Part shown: positions 27,494 through 35,689 of the stretch, piece after piece | How positions within the stretch are numbered: the stretch's first letter is position 1 | How the letters are laid out: the number at the start of each line of letters is the position of its first letter | Assembly (NCBI RefSeq): GCF_014201715.1 | Contig: NZ_JACHFD010000006.1 | Location: 108,510-172,509 of the forward strand | Length of the DNA: 64,000 bases | Source of the DNA: Haloferula luteola | GTDB taxonomy: Bacteria; Verrucomicrobiota; Verrucomicrobiia; Verrucomicrobiales; Akkermansiaceae | Direction: 5' to 3' | Program-made: the position numbers and the translations under genes | The notes under the pieces: generated by a model | What the model was told of the DNA's origin: nothing | Databases searched by the model: none | The model's input: the letters and a program-made list of their open reading frames with translations, nothing else

Positions 27494-28248
27494 TGGCTGA
27501 GCAGATCGGCGTCGACGTAATCGGCGACCTTGTTCTGGGCGTTCGAGAGAAGCGTGACGGCTTCGGTCAGTAGGGGATCGGCACCGACCTCCTCCACGGC
27601 ATCCAAGGCGGCGTGGATGGCCTTCTCCGCCGGTGTCCAGCGGAGCATGTCGTTACGGCGCGGGATGACTGGAAGTGGCGAGACGGGCAATTCAACCCCA
27701 AGGAACCGAAGCACACCGGCAGCGATGGCAGTGGCTGAGCGCTCCTGGAAAGCTGCATCGTTCAGCAAGGACTCGCCGGCGTCGGTGTCAATGAACTCCA
27801 GTTCGAACAGGATGGCGGGGCCACTGGTGCGGACCAAGACCGCGTAACCTGCCTCCTTATCAACGTCTCCGTCGGTGAGGTCGACTCGGCGAATGCTGCC
27901 GGGGTTGGCTGATCCGAACTCCTCGAACACGAGAGTCGCAGCGCGATCGCTCGTAGTTTCGCCACGTGAGGTGTAGACCTCGAAGCCCGTCCCTCCTCCG
28001 GCATTGCAGTGAATCGACACGAAGAGATCTGCAACAGCACGATTGGCGATCTCCGCCCGCTCTGTCAGCCCAAGGAACACATCCGAGTCCCGCGTGAGGA
28101 TCGAGCGCACCCCCGCCTCGATCAGGATCGCGTGAACTCTTTTCGACACATTTAGGGCAATGTCCTTTTCCTTCGATCCTCCGGGCCCGAGGGCTCCAGA
28201 GTCATGGCCACCGTGGCCGGCATCGATAACTGTCGTGGGAGTTTTCAT
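27490..28248 (-). CDS. Endolysin: N-acetylmuramoyl-L-alanine amidase (Amidase_3)
   Basis: The 252-residue product carries the zinc amidase motifs VIDAGHGGHDSGALG (His), the conserved Glu in GSKEKDIALNV, VSIHCNAG (His) and ILFELEFIDTDAG (catalytic Glu). Amidase_3 enzymes cut the bond between muramic acid and the stem peptide. There is no signal peptide, so release needs a holin, for which the flanking membrane proteins are candidates. The last 50 residues may help in wall binding. Confidence 0.9.
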   Translation of the reverse strand: MKTPTTVIDAGHGGHDSGALGPGGSKEKDIALNVSKRVHAILIEAGVRSILTRDSDVFLGLTERAEIANRAVADLFVSIHCNAGGGTGFEVYTSRGETTSDRAATLVFEEFGSANPGSIRRVDLTDGDVDKEAGYAVLVRTSGPAILFELEFIDTDAGESLLNDAAFQERSATAIAAGVLRFLGVELPVSPLPVIPRRNDMLRWTPAEKAIHAALDAVEEVGADPLLTEAVTLLSNAQNKVADYVDADLLSQ

Positions 28249-28287
28249 TAGGAGATTACTTCGGCCTGGATTTCATGGGGCGGCCGG

Positions 28288-28294
28288 TGTCCCC
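28288..28294 (-). promoter_or_regulatory. Candidate late-gene element GGGGACA before the endolysin gene
   Basis: Minus-strand GGTGGGGACACC, a short palindrome, 40 bases before the amidase start. Weakest of the six sites because of one base change and shorter spacing. Confidence 0.35.
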
Positions 28295-28339
28295 ACCTTA
28301 TGTTGGAGTGCCTTCAGTGGGTGAGGACTCGCCAGAGGA

Positions 28340-28837
28340 TCACTTTCCCGAGTCGACAACTTCAGCGACAACATCGACCACGGTGCCGACATCGTAGAGT
28401 CCGCTCACAGGGAAGGCTGTACCGGCCTCCCGCGCCTTCTGAGCGGCGACCTCAGCTTTGAGGACATCGACGGTTGCCACCTGGAAAGGTTCGGCAGTGG
28501 GTTCGTCGAGTCGCAGGACTGCGACCGACGCGACAGGCTGCCCGGTGAGCCCCGAGATGACTCCCGTGCAGGATTGGAGGGTCAGGAATCCGACGGCAAG
28601 TAGCAGAGGAAGCAAGATTGCCGAGAGCTTGCCGAAACTGTCGTTCTTCTTCCCGTCATCGAGATAGTCCCCCACCAGCAAAATGACGTGACCGAGGGCA
28701 ATGGCCGCCACAGGCAAGATGGCGATGACTCCGGCCACGTTCTCAGGCAGGATGTTGATAATGCCCTTGAGGTCGAGACCGCCGAGGGCCGAGCAAGCAG
28801 CCGCTACGGCGGCGAGGATGTGGAGCGCTTTCTTCAT
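28340..28837 (-). CDS. Phage membrane protein, probable holin-like
   Basis: Starting at ATG 28837 the 165-residue product has three hydrophobic segments (LHILAAVAAACSALGGL, VAGVIAILPVAAIALGHVILL, LSAILLPLLLAVGFLTLQSC) in its first half and a soluble C-terminal half. Position just before the amidase fits a class I-type holin. The third segment ends at LTLQSC, which could also be a lipobox of a spanin. GGGGACC lies 50 bases upstream. Confidence 0.5.
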   Translation of the reverse strand: MKKALHILAAVAAACSALGGLDLKGIINILPENVAGVIAILPVAAIALGHVILLVGDYLDDGKKNDSFGKLSAILLPLLLAVGFLTLQSCTGVISGLTGQPVASVAVLRLDEPTAEPFQVATVDVLKAEVAAQKAREAGTAFPVSGLYDVGTVVDVVAEVVDSGK

Positions 28838-28886
28838 AGCACTTCCATGGTGGCTAAGGAGTTCATCCCGGACCACGCAAGGCAGT

Positions 28887-28893
28887 GGTCCCC
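28887..28893 (-). promoter_or_regulatory. Candidate late-gene element GGGGACC before the holin-like gene
   Basis: Minus-strand GGGGACCAC, 50 bases before the start at 28837, located between the plus-strand HTH gene and the lysis block. Confidence 0.5.
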
Positions 28894-29003
28894 GAATAAG
28901 TCAGTTCCACATAGCAAGCCTAACTTTATGTAGTTTTTTGACCATCAGTGAGTTTTGAATATCCCTATCGACTCCACTGTGGGGCGCGAATATGATTTGG
29001 CGC

Positions 29004-29228
29004 ATGGAGACGTTCGGAGGCGAGCTGAAGAAGCTGAGAGAAGAGCGGGAGGTCTCGCTTGAGATATTAGCCCAAAGAGCCGGAACCTCACCTGCGCATT
29101 GTCGCGAGGTCGAGGAGGGGAGAGTTATCCCCACTCCTATGGAAGCTTTCCTCCTCTTGAGAGCGTTGGGATTCCCTCCTTCCGAAGTCTTGGAAATCCT
29201 CGGTAGTCGGAGGCACGAGGAGCCGTGA
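29004..29228 (+). CDS. Small Xre-type HTH protein
   Basis: Starting at ATG 29004 the product has 74 residues: a complete Xre/Cro helix-turn-helix (GELKKLREEREVSLEILAQR, then AGTSPAHCREVEEGRVIPTP). It lies alone on the plus strand between the spike module and the lysis block. It may regulate the adjacent genes or be a moron. Confidence 0.65.
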   Translation: METFGGELKKLREEREVSLEILAQRAGTSPAHCREVEEGRVIPTPMEAFLLLRALGFPPSEVLEILGSRRHEEP

Positions 29229-29231
29229 AAC

Positions 29232-29567
29232 TCATGCCCAAACCCGATCAGGATAGTCAGGCCAGTCGGGTCGGGGTGCGCCGGAGTCGCTGCGCCAAAC
29301 GATGACGGCTGCCAGATCGGGAGGGAGTTCGAGGGCAAGAGGATGGTCTTCGGCGACGCGGCCGAGCACCCACCAGCCGGGAACTTCTGTCATTTCGGGT
29401 GCCTCGTCGGTGCCGCCGGTGCGGTAGGCATGCCGCCCGATCACCGAGAGATTGAGGCCTGCGGCGAACGGGAATGTTTCAGCGGACTCTGGATCGGTGG
29501 TCCCGAGCGCTACGCCGGCCGCGGTCGCGGTTTCAACGTCCGGATATTTCATGAGGAAGTCGATCAT
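29232..29567 (-). CDS. Phage protein downstream of the spike gene, unknown
   Basis: The 111-residue product overlaps the spike gene by ATGA and ends 3 bases from the HTH gene on the other strand. It is rich in Asp, Pro and Trp (GWWVLGRVAEDHPLALELPP) with no known motif. Its place after a fibre gene suggests a fibre assembly chaperone, an inference from position only. Confidence 0.5.
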   Translation of the reverse strand: MIDFLMKYPDVETATAAGVALGTTDPESAETFPFAAGLNLSVIGRHAYRTGGTDEAPEMTEVPGWWVLGRVAEDHPLALELPPDLAAVIVWRSDSGAPRPDWPDYPDRVWA

Positions 29568-30883
29568 GGCATGGAGTCGAGGAGGGCCCGCACCTCGGAG
29601 GGAGTGTAGAGCCCGGGAAGGAAAGCGAGGTTTCGGAGATGTCCGTCGAGGTTGCTGCCGATGGACATGCTTGCGGGAGTGGTGCCGGAGAAGTTGCCGA
29701 TGTTGGCAGAGGATGCCGCCGCGCCGTCGCCAATGCGGCGGTGGAGATAGCTTCCTCCAGCGGTGGAGAATGAGAGAGCGACGTATTCGCGAGCCGAGAC
29801 GGTCGTCGTTCCGGCGTTTGTGGGGCCTGACAAGCTGGTACCATTGCCAACGTATGCATGCGGGTAGCCTGGGCCGGTGTCGGCCGCGCGAAGGATGATT
29901 CGATCGTTCCCGCTCCCGAGTGCAATGATTTGCCGCGCTTGGCCGGTCAGGCTTCCCGGATACGCGCCCACTTCGGCGAGGATGACGCCAGCCGAGGGGT
30001 CAAACCAGTCCATGTCAGATAGACTCATGACGTCCTGTTGGCGCGTTGCTGCCGCTGCACCGGTCGGAATGTAGGAAGAAACTCCCCCCAGTTCCATCTG
30101 CCCACCAAACGCGTGGACTCCGGCTGGAGGGGTAATCGCGGGAAGTCGCGCAGCCGCAAGTCCTGTAGACAGTGCAGGAGCCATAACCCCATTTGTCCCC
30201 GCCGAAGCAACAACCCGGTGGTTGCATCTGAACCACCCATTTACCAGGGCTCTGATATTGCCTACCCCACCAAACGCGGTCAGAGTTCCGTTATTCAGGT
30301 CAAAATTGGTGTGCTGTCCCGTCCCGAATGCTGCACTGCCGCCCGTAATTTGCAGAAAGTTGGTGAGACCAGGTTTCCCAAAACAAGATAAAGAATACGT
30401 CGAATTTTGAACAACCGTGGCAATGCGGCTCACAAGAATTCCAGCCGCTGCGCCCGCTGATTCTAGAGTTTCGGCAAGGTTTGTCCCGGCAGGATCCGTA
30501 ACCGTATTTGGAGTGACATCTAGAGCGCTTGGGTTCCACGCATTAGTGTTGTTCAGCTGATCGCTGTGCCATTGCAGGTTGGTGCTTTGACGCTCAAAAA
30601 GTGCGCCTAGGAAAGCTCCGGTGAGAGGGTCGTGGTCAGAGCGAAGTTCGTTGGACGCCGCAAGTCGCAGGAGGCCATCAGCGTCGAAGTAACTGGCCTG
30701 CGAGGCGCGAGAGACCGCCGGGATTTCCGGACCTCGGATCGATTGAAACCGTCCGCCTTTGGGTCCCCAAAACAGCGTCGCCCCCCGCGCCCATGACGGT
30801 AGGTTGCCACCGCCAAGTAGGCTCACCAGCATTGGAGCTTCCGTCGGCGTGAGGACGGCTGGGATTTGAGGTCGAAGAATCAC
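29564..30883 (-). CDS. Phage head spike / fibre protein
   Basis: The 439-residue product contains the segment LQWHSDQLNNTNAWN, TVTDPAGTNLAETLES and later a jelly-roll-like half (GVILAEVGAYPG, REYVALSFSTAGGSYLHRR, FSGTTPASMSIGSNLDGHLR), the pattern of phage head spike or appendage proteins with a concanavalin-like fold. It lies between the terminase and lysis genes rather than with the tail genes. It probably contacts the host surface. Confidence 0.7.
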   Translation of the reverse strand: MILRPQIPAVLTPTEAPMLVSLLGGGNLPSWARGATLFWGPKGGRFQSIRGPEIPAVSRASQASYFDADGLLRLAASNELRSDHDPLTGAFLGALFERQSTNLQWHSDQLNNTNAWNPSALDVTPNTVTDPAGTNLAETLESAGAAAGILVSRIATVVQNSTYSLSCFGKPGLTNFLQITGGSAAFGTGQHTNFDLNNGTLTAFGGVGNIRALVNGWFRCNHRVVASAGTNGVMAPALSTGLAAARLPAITPPAGVHAFGGQMELGGVSSYIPTGAAAATRQQDVMSLSDMDWFDPSAGVILAEVGAYPGSLTGQARQIIALGSGNDRIILRAADTGPGYPHAYVGNGTSLSGPTNAGTTTVSAREYVALSFSTAGGSYLHRRIGDGAAASSANIGNFSGTTPASMSIGSNLDGHLRNLAFLPGLYTPSEVRALLDSMP

Positions 30884-31137
30884 TGGTTATCGGTCACCCG
30901 GATTTCGTTGGCCTCGTCACTCAGGTTGACCACCCTGATCTCAGGAACTGGAGTAACCACGATGCAGCTTCCGTCAGCCTGAGTGCGTCCGAGGAATCGC
31001 CAAGTTCCCGGAGACCGAAGACCCTGGACTTCTGCAGGTCGCTCGGACATCACTCCAACGACAGCTCCAGTCACGGTTTCGAGTTCCCCGGTGTTTCCAC
31101 TGGGGGCGACATCAGCGGCAGCGTGTAGTTCAGCCAT
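30880..31137 (-). CDS. Small phage protein, unknown
   Basis: The 85-residue product begins MAELHAAADVAPSGNTGELE and ends in a beta segment (EIRVVNLSDEANEIRVTDNQ). It overlaps the spike gene by 4 bases and starts 55 bases after terminase. GGGGACC lies 47 bases upstream. Possibly a virion or spike-associated protein. Confidence 0.55.
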   Translation of the reverse strand: MAELHAAADVAPSGNTGELETVTGAVVGVMSERPAEVQGLRSPGTWRFLGRTQADGSCIVVTPVPEIRVVNLSDEANEIRVTDNQ

Positions 31138-31183
31138 GGGAAGACGATGCCTTCAGTTTGGCTCATATTGAACTCGGCGGCGT

Positions 31184-31190
31184 GGTCCCC
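31184..31190 (-). promoter_or_regulatory. Candidate late-gene element GGGGACC after terminase
   Basis: Minus-strand GCGGGGACCACGC, 47 bases before the start at 31137 and 3 bases past the terminase stop. Confidence 0.5.
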
Positions 31191-31192
31191 GC

Positions 31193-32614
31193 TCAGAAGC
31201 GCACCGTGCGGCCACCAAATGGGTTTGCTGGAATCACGCTGGATTTAGCAGACTCAGCGGTCAGAGATCCTGTCATTCTTGCTCCGCACATGATGGACAT
31301 GAGGTAGGTGTCTGCCCGGTCGGGACTCTTCACGCCCCGCTCCTTCATCTTCTTCTTTGACTCGATTCGAAGGCGCCCTCGATCGTCCCATTCAAGGCGG
31401 CGAGTCGTGAGTTGCTCGAACAACTCGGCGCTGAAATCCCCTCGAGGCCCGAGGTGGATCTTCCCTCTCTCGATCAGTCGGCACCCTTCAATCCAAACCT
31501 GCGAAATGAGGTTCGTGTACTTCTCGTCGTCAATCGCCGGAAAGCCGCCCCGAAACTCCTGAGGCTTGAAACCTTCCTCGGCCATGTCCTTCACGATCGG
31601 AATACCCATGCCATCTGCATCCGCCCAGACCTGCCAGGGTTTGAGGCCATGAACTTTCGTGTAGAGATTCACATGCTTTCGACGCGACTGGACCGTGTCG
31701 CTATCTCGCCACGCTTCGACGAGCCGCGGAAAGTTCCCTCTTCTGATCGAGATCGTGTCCTCATCACCTCCAGCCGCGAAGTCCGAGGCCCCGACAATCT
31801 CCCCTGCTTCGTCTTTCTCCGGTTGCCTCACAAACGCCAACGTCAGAGCTTCCGGGGTGATGACGACCCGGGTGTCTAGCGAGGTAAACTCAGCTAGGTG
31901 CATCGACCTGAACAATGGAGAATCTTCCCCAAGCTCCTCCCGGTCGAAGGCGATCTTTGCAGGGTCGATGTGAGGGCACTCAGAGGACGGAATCCGCCTC
32001 GTCCAGTAGAGTCCTGCGTTTCGATTGAACGCCTGGAAGAATTTCCCCTCAGGCTTCCCAGGTGAACTGGTCCAGAGTTGGAACTTCCGAGTGCATCGCT
32101 GGAAGGCACCAAAGATCTCATCCGGGACTCCCTTTGCCTCGTCGACGATGATGAAAACCGGATCATCAGAAAGACCCGACAGCGGATCTCGAGGCAGCTT
32201 AGGGTGCCATCCTTCAGCTCGGTTGGGATCGTTGGTGGAGAATCCGATCACGCCACCAATTCCGCTCTGCCTTCCCGTGGGTGTGGTGACTGTGCACTCA
32301 GAACCTCGCCGGACACGCCAGCCAGGATTCAACCGTTTCAGACCGGCGAGCGAAGGCCATAGCTGATTCTTGAGCTGATTCCATGACCCTGAAGTCATGA
32401 TCACCCACCCTTGCGGGAATTTCCTCAGAAACCACGAGATTGCCGGCGCGATAACGTCGTTGGTCTTTCCCGATCCATTTGCAGCAGCGAGCGCGACAGG
32501 TGGCCCTCCGAATTCCTGAAGGCCAATCGCCTCAAGGGCTGCGATTTGCCAATCGTAAGGGTTGCGTCCCAGCTCAAGAATCGCGTGCTCTGCGGGCGTA
32601 AGACAGTATCTCAT
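31193..32614 (-). CDS. Terminase large subunit
   Basis: The 473-residue product has the packaging ATPase motifs: Walker A ALAAANGSGKTND near residue 45, Walker B VFIIVDEAKGV near 155, and coupling motif WTSSPGKPEG. The nuclease half includes DFAAGGDED and KSPDRADTYLMS near the end (acidic residues for two-metal cleavage). It is of the Mu gp28-like group, pumps DNA into the prohead through the portal and overlaps the small subunit gene by ATGA. Confidence 0.92.
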   Translation of the reverse strand: MRYCLTPAEHAILELGRNPYDWQIAALEAIGLQEFGGPPVALAAANGSGKTNDVIAPAISWFLRKFPQGWVIMTSGSWNQLKNQLWPSLAGLKRLNPGWRVRRGSECTVTTPTGRQSGIGGVIGFSTNDPNRAEGWHPKLPRDPLSGLSDDPVFIIVDEAKGVPDEIFGAFQRCTRKFQLWTSSPGKPEGKFFQAFNRNAGLYWTRRIPSSECPHIDPAKIAFDREELGEDSPLFRSMHLAEFTSLDTRVVITPEALTLAFVRQPEKDEAGEIVGASDFAAGGDEDTISIRRGNFPRLVEAWRDSDTVQSRRKHVNLYTKVHGLKPWQVWADADGMGIPIVKDMAEEGFKPQEFRGGFPAIDDEKYTNLISQVWIEGCRLIERGKIHLGPRGDFSAELFEQLTTRRLEWDDRGRLRIESKKKMKERGVKSPDRADTYLMSIMCGARMTGSLTAESAKSSVIPANPFGGRTVRF

Positions 32615-33261
32615 GCTCCGTCACCCTCGCGCTTTGCCGACTGCGTCTCCCGGATCTGTCGCACTCTCTCAACTGCCTCTAACTGCTCCGGTGAGAGCCC
32701 CACCGCAGAATTGAGTGGCGCCCCATCCGGACCACTGTGCTCGATCCCCTGCGCGAACATCTTCAGGTGCCTTCCAAGGAGTTCCAGTTGCTGAGTCTTG
32801 CCCGCAAGCTTGAGCGTAAAGTTTCCATTCCGGTCCCATGACCAGCCAATAATTGCCCGCCGAACCTCTTCCGGAAGCTTGGCGATATCAGCCGGACAGT
32901 TGATGCTGGCCTTTCCAAGATCGCCAGGATCGTAGAACGCCATCACCTTCAGTTCCTGAAGCACTCGATCTGCAGTCAGCTCGACCCGCTTCGACCGCTC
33001 GACCATGAGCCTCTGAACCTCAGTCTGGATATGAGGTTTTGTGAGGTTTTCGAAACCGATCTCCTTCGCCGTCGCTTCACTGTATCCAGCCCGGATGGCA
33101 GCCTGAGTTGCGTTCAGGTCGACGAGATACTCTTCACAGAACATCTGCTGCTTAGGCGTCAACGATGGTTCCGAGATGCGGCATTCACGAGTTACACGCT
33201 TCTTCGCAGCCTTCTTGGCTGGGGCGTTCTTCTTCGGCTGGCGCTTTGTCGGGCGAGTCAC
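32611..33261 (-). CDS. Terminase small subunit
   Basis: The 216-residue product begins at GTG 33261. After a basic N-terminus rich in Lys/Arg it has LTPKQQMFCEEYLVDLNATQ and AAIRAGYSEATAKEIGFENL, the terminase_2 helix-turn-helix signature that recognises phage DNA. The C-terminus has helices for oligomerisation. GGGGACC lies 47 bases upstream, and this is the first gene of the late operon. Confidence 0.9.
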   Translation of the reverse strand: MTRPTKRQPKKNAPAKKAAKKRVTRECRISEPSLTPKQQMFCEEYLVDLNATQAAIRAGYSEATAKEIGFENLTKPHIQTEVQRLMVERSKRVELTADRVLQELKVMAFYDPGDLGKASINCPADIAKLPEEVRRAIIGWSWDRNGNFTLKLAGKTQQLELLGRHLKMFAQGIEHSGPDGAPLNSAVGLSPEQLEAVERVRQIRETQSAKREGDGA

Positions 33262-33307
33262 GTTGGAAGTACGCGACGCAACGGAAAACAGGTCAACCGG
33301 GAGCCGT

Positions 33308-33314
33308 GGTCCCC
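33308..33314 (-). promoter_or_regulatory. Candidate late-gene element GGGGACC before terminase
   Basis: Minus-strand GGGGACCACGGC, 47 bases before the GTG start of the small terminase gene, the expected place for the first late promoter. Confidence 0.55.
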
Positions 33315-33391
33315 TTCCTACACCAAAACGCGAGAGGGCATTATAAATTCAAGCTCCTATTTTAGCTGCCGTCCCTGATCAGAGAATTAAA

Positions 33392-34387
33392 ATGGCGAGC
33401 GTGGACTACTTTTCGATCCTTCGCTCAAGCATTTCCGTGATCGCCGCGACACTGGCGTTAACGGGAATTTGTTACGGCACTAGATGCCCGGAGACAGGCA
33501 GATTCACGAAAGCCGGGCGTATCATGGTTGTACTGATCGGGATTTCATGCATCCTAACCATTGCGCTAGAATTCCTCGCAAGCCATAGCAGTCGAACGGA
33601 GCGGGAACGAGATCTTGCAGCATTTTCGGCTATTGAGCGGAAAACATTCTCTGAGACCGTAAGGTACGGTCGCTTTCAGGACAGCACCATAAAGGGTTGG
33701 CCCGAGGGAACCGCCTCATATGCTCTCAATTGGTTAACCTTGCCAATCGACGAATTAAACCTTCAATCAAAAACAGAAACTTCCCGCGAAAGATGCGCTC
33801 GCGTCTATAATGGAAGAACTTCAATGATGGCAAATGAGAACGGAGATGAAGTTTTCGCCTATTATGGCCAGCGTGTTCGGCTCCGGTTCAGCCCTAGAAA
33901 TTCTCCTATATCCCAACAAGACTGGCTCGCAGCCAGAATCAAATACAAAGAGCTGGCTGATATTCAACTCAAAAGCAAAACCACCTACGCGATATCATGG
34001 GAACCAAGGGATGACAAATCCTATTTCGAGTTCCTCGAATGGTACCATGATTTCTGGTGCAATCCACCTTCTCTTCCGACTACCGTGATGATTGGAACTT
34101 GGGAGCACACCTTTGACTATAAAGAGTCTCAGACAGATTTAGTCCTCGCCTCCCCCATTGGGGGGACACCTATCCCTCGAAATGTAAAAATGCCAGTTCT
34201 GGTGAGAACTTATAACCATCCATTCACGTTTGATATTTCGGTTGAGATCGTTGATGCCGTCCCCCAAGGCGACACCATTCACTACTCAGATTATGTTCGC
34301 ACCGATGCCGCTCTTGGCACAGTCGCTCACATGCATCGCTACTGGACTGTGGTAGATGAAATTGCCGAAGAGAATTGGCCTGAATAG
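33392..34387 (+). CDS. Moron: membrane-anchored protein of unknown function
   Basis: The 331-residue product has two N-terminal membrane segments (about 8-28 and 44-63) and a long soluble region rich in aromatic residues. It is on the plus strand between the early and late operons, clearly AT-richer than neighbours, and has an AT-rich promoter-like upstream region (TTATAAATT at 33340-33348). This is the usual setting of a lysogenic conversion gene. No family was recognised. Confidence 0.65.
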   Translation: MASVDYFSILRSSISVIAATLALTGICYGTRCPETGRFTKAGRIMVVLIGISCILTIALEFLASHSSRTERERDLAAFSAIERKTFSETVRYGRFQDSTIKGWPEGTASYALNWLTLPIDELNLQSKTETSRERCARVYNGRTSMMANENGDEVFAYYGQRVRLRFSPRNSPISQQDWLAARIKYKELADIQLKSKTTYAISWEPRDDKSYFEFLEWYHDFWCNPPSLPTTVMIGTWEHTFDYKESQTDLVLASPIGGTPIPRNVKMPVLVRTYNHPFTFDISVEIVDAVPQGDTIHYSDYVRTDAALGTVAHMHRYWTVVDEIAEENWPE

Positions 34388-34447
34388 CTCAAGCGGAATT
34401 CATAGTGCCGAATTAAGATCCGAATAAAACGAGGTGTTCTCAATTTT

Positions 34448-34897
34448 CTACCCATTTGAGATTCGCTCTGCCTTTTCCAACGCCGCGATGATTAAGTCGC
34501 GGCGCTCAAGTGCCTCCCGTAGATCTCTCGTCCCCAGCCCCTGTGTGATGCGTACTCCGACGAGCTTTGGCCCTCGATCGATCGTTGCCCTCATTTGGTA
34601 GAGGCCGCTCGGCTTCCTCTTGATGTGATGCACTTCCTCCAGGCGAATCCGCATGTAGTCGCTGCTTTCGAGGGAGTGGATGGCAGCAAGAACAGTTGCT
34701 TTGGCAGGACTCCTGCGACCAGAAAACCACTTCCTAAAAGTGCTCTCCTCGAAACCGCAGATTTCCGCGGCTCTACTGATTGCAACACCAGTCAATTTAA
34801 TGATTTCCGAGAGACACAAAACTGGATCTCCCGAAGTCCTTAACCGGGACTCTGTCCCGGTTTTCCTCGCGCCTGAAATATTTTTTCGGTCACTCAT
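34448..34897 (-). CDS. HTH protein at the end of the early operon, candidate late regulator
   Basis: The 149-residue product has a helix-turn-helix at about 30-65 (IIKLTGVAISRAAEICGFEE followed by STFRKWFSGRRSPAKATVL) and a C-terminal part with beta strands (GLYQMRATIDRGPKLVGVR). It is the last gene of the early operon, one base after the DnaC-like gene, and lies upstream of the terminase genes. Late activators of other phages occupy this place; the function here is inferred. Confidence 0.55.
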   Translation of the reverse strand: MSDRKNISGARKTGTESRLRTSGDPVLCLSEIIKLTGVAISRAAEICGFEESTFRKWFSGRRSPAKATVLAAIHSLESSDYMRIRLEEVHHIKRKPSGLYQMRATIDRGPKLVGVRITQGLGTRDLREALERRDLIIAALEKAERISNG

Positions 34898-35689
34898 TTA
34901 TCGAACGGGGACGATCAGGGTGTTGTTGATTAGGCGAGAGAGGATTGGCGCGAACCGGTTGCGCTTCGAGGCCACGCCATCTGGGTCGAGTGCCGCCGTC
35001 AGCACCTCGGGCGACGAGAAATCTTCGTCGATGTCGTCCGGCTGAGGGTTGAGGCTCCAATGGGTCACCAGTCCCTCCCCGTGGCGATGTTCGAGGATTT
35101 CGAATAGCGCTGTTTCAAGTGGCGCCGTCCATGCTGACTTTCCCAGGTCATCGAGGAAGAGAACACGACAGCGCTGCCACACCCGGAGCTGCTTGCGAGC
35201 CTCTTCGCCGAGCCTCCTGTCGGTCCGATCCCGCCACGCCTGCTCAAGCTTGAAGGTGTTCATCCACCCGATGGTGCGGTGACGGTGAATCATCTTCTTC
35301 GCCACGAGGGCCAGGATCCGCGTTTTGCTTCGGCCTGGAGGCCCGACGAGCCCGATGGAACGCGATTCCCATGCTTCGTCACGGATTCGCATCCAGACCC
35401 GGCGGTTGAAGTCGGCATGTTCGATGTCGGTGGCCCGATAATCCGCAGGCACGATGGCCTCCCACTTCGCTTTCATGTCCGCGATCTCCTGCTTTCGGTC
35501 TTCCTCAGCCTGTTGCTCCTTTTCCCGGGCTTCGCAGGCATCGCAGAGGTGCCGGCAGTGAGCGAGCATGTCCTTTCCGAACATGAGCACAGGCTCGTAG
35601 GGCGACGGCGAGCCGCAGGAATCACAGGCCCGGACCTCGATCGTCGAACGCTCGTCGTCGGTTTCAATGGTGGTTGTGGGATCAGTCAT
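34898..35689 (-). CDS. DnaC/IstB-like helicase loader ATPase
   Basis: Starting at ATG 35689 the 263-residue product has an N-terminal zinc-binding cluster (CDSCGSP, CRHLCDAC), then a AAA+ core. Walker A is GPPGRSKTR, where the Gly before the catalytic Lys is Ser; Walker B is VLFLDDLGK. The C-terminus has SRLINNTLIVPV. Such proteins load the replicative helicase at the phage origin. It overlaps the replication gene by 8 bases, an O/P-like pair. Confidence 0.8.
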   Translation of the reverse strand: MTDPTTTIETDDERSTIEVRACDSCGSPSPYEPVLMFGKDMLAHCRHLCDACEAREKEQQAEEDRKQEIADMKAKWEAIVPADYRATDIEHADFNRRVWMRIRDEAWESRSIGLVGPPGRSKTRILALVAKKMIHRHRTIGWMNTFKLEQAWRDRTDRRLGEEARKQLRVWQRCRVLFLDDLGKSAWTAPLETALFEILEHRHGEGLVTHWSLNPQPDDIDEDFSSPEVLTAALDPDGVASKRNRFAPILSRLINNTLIVPVR

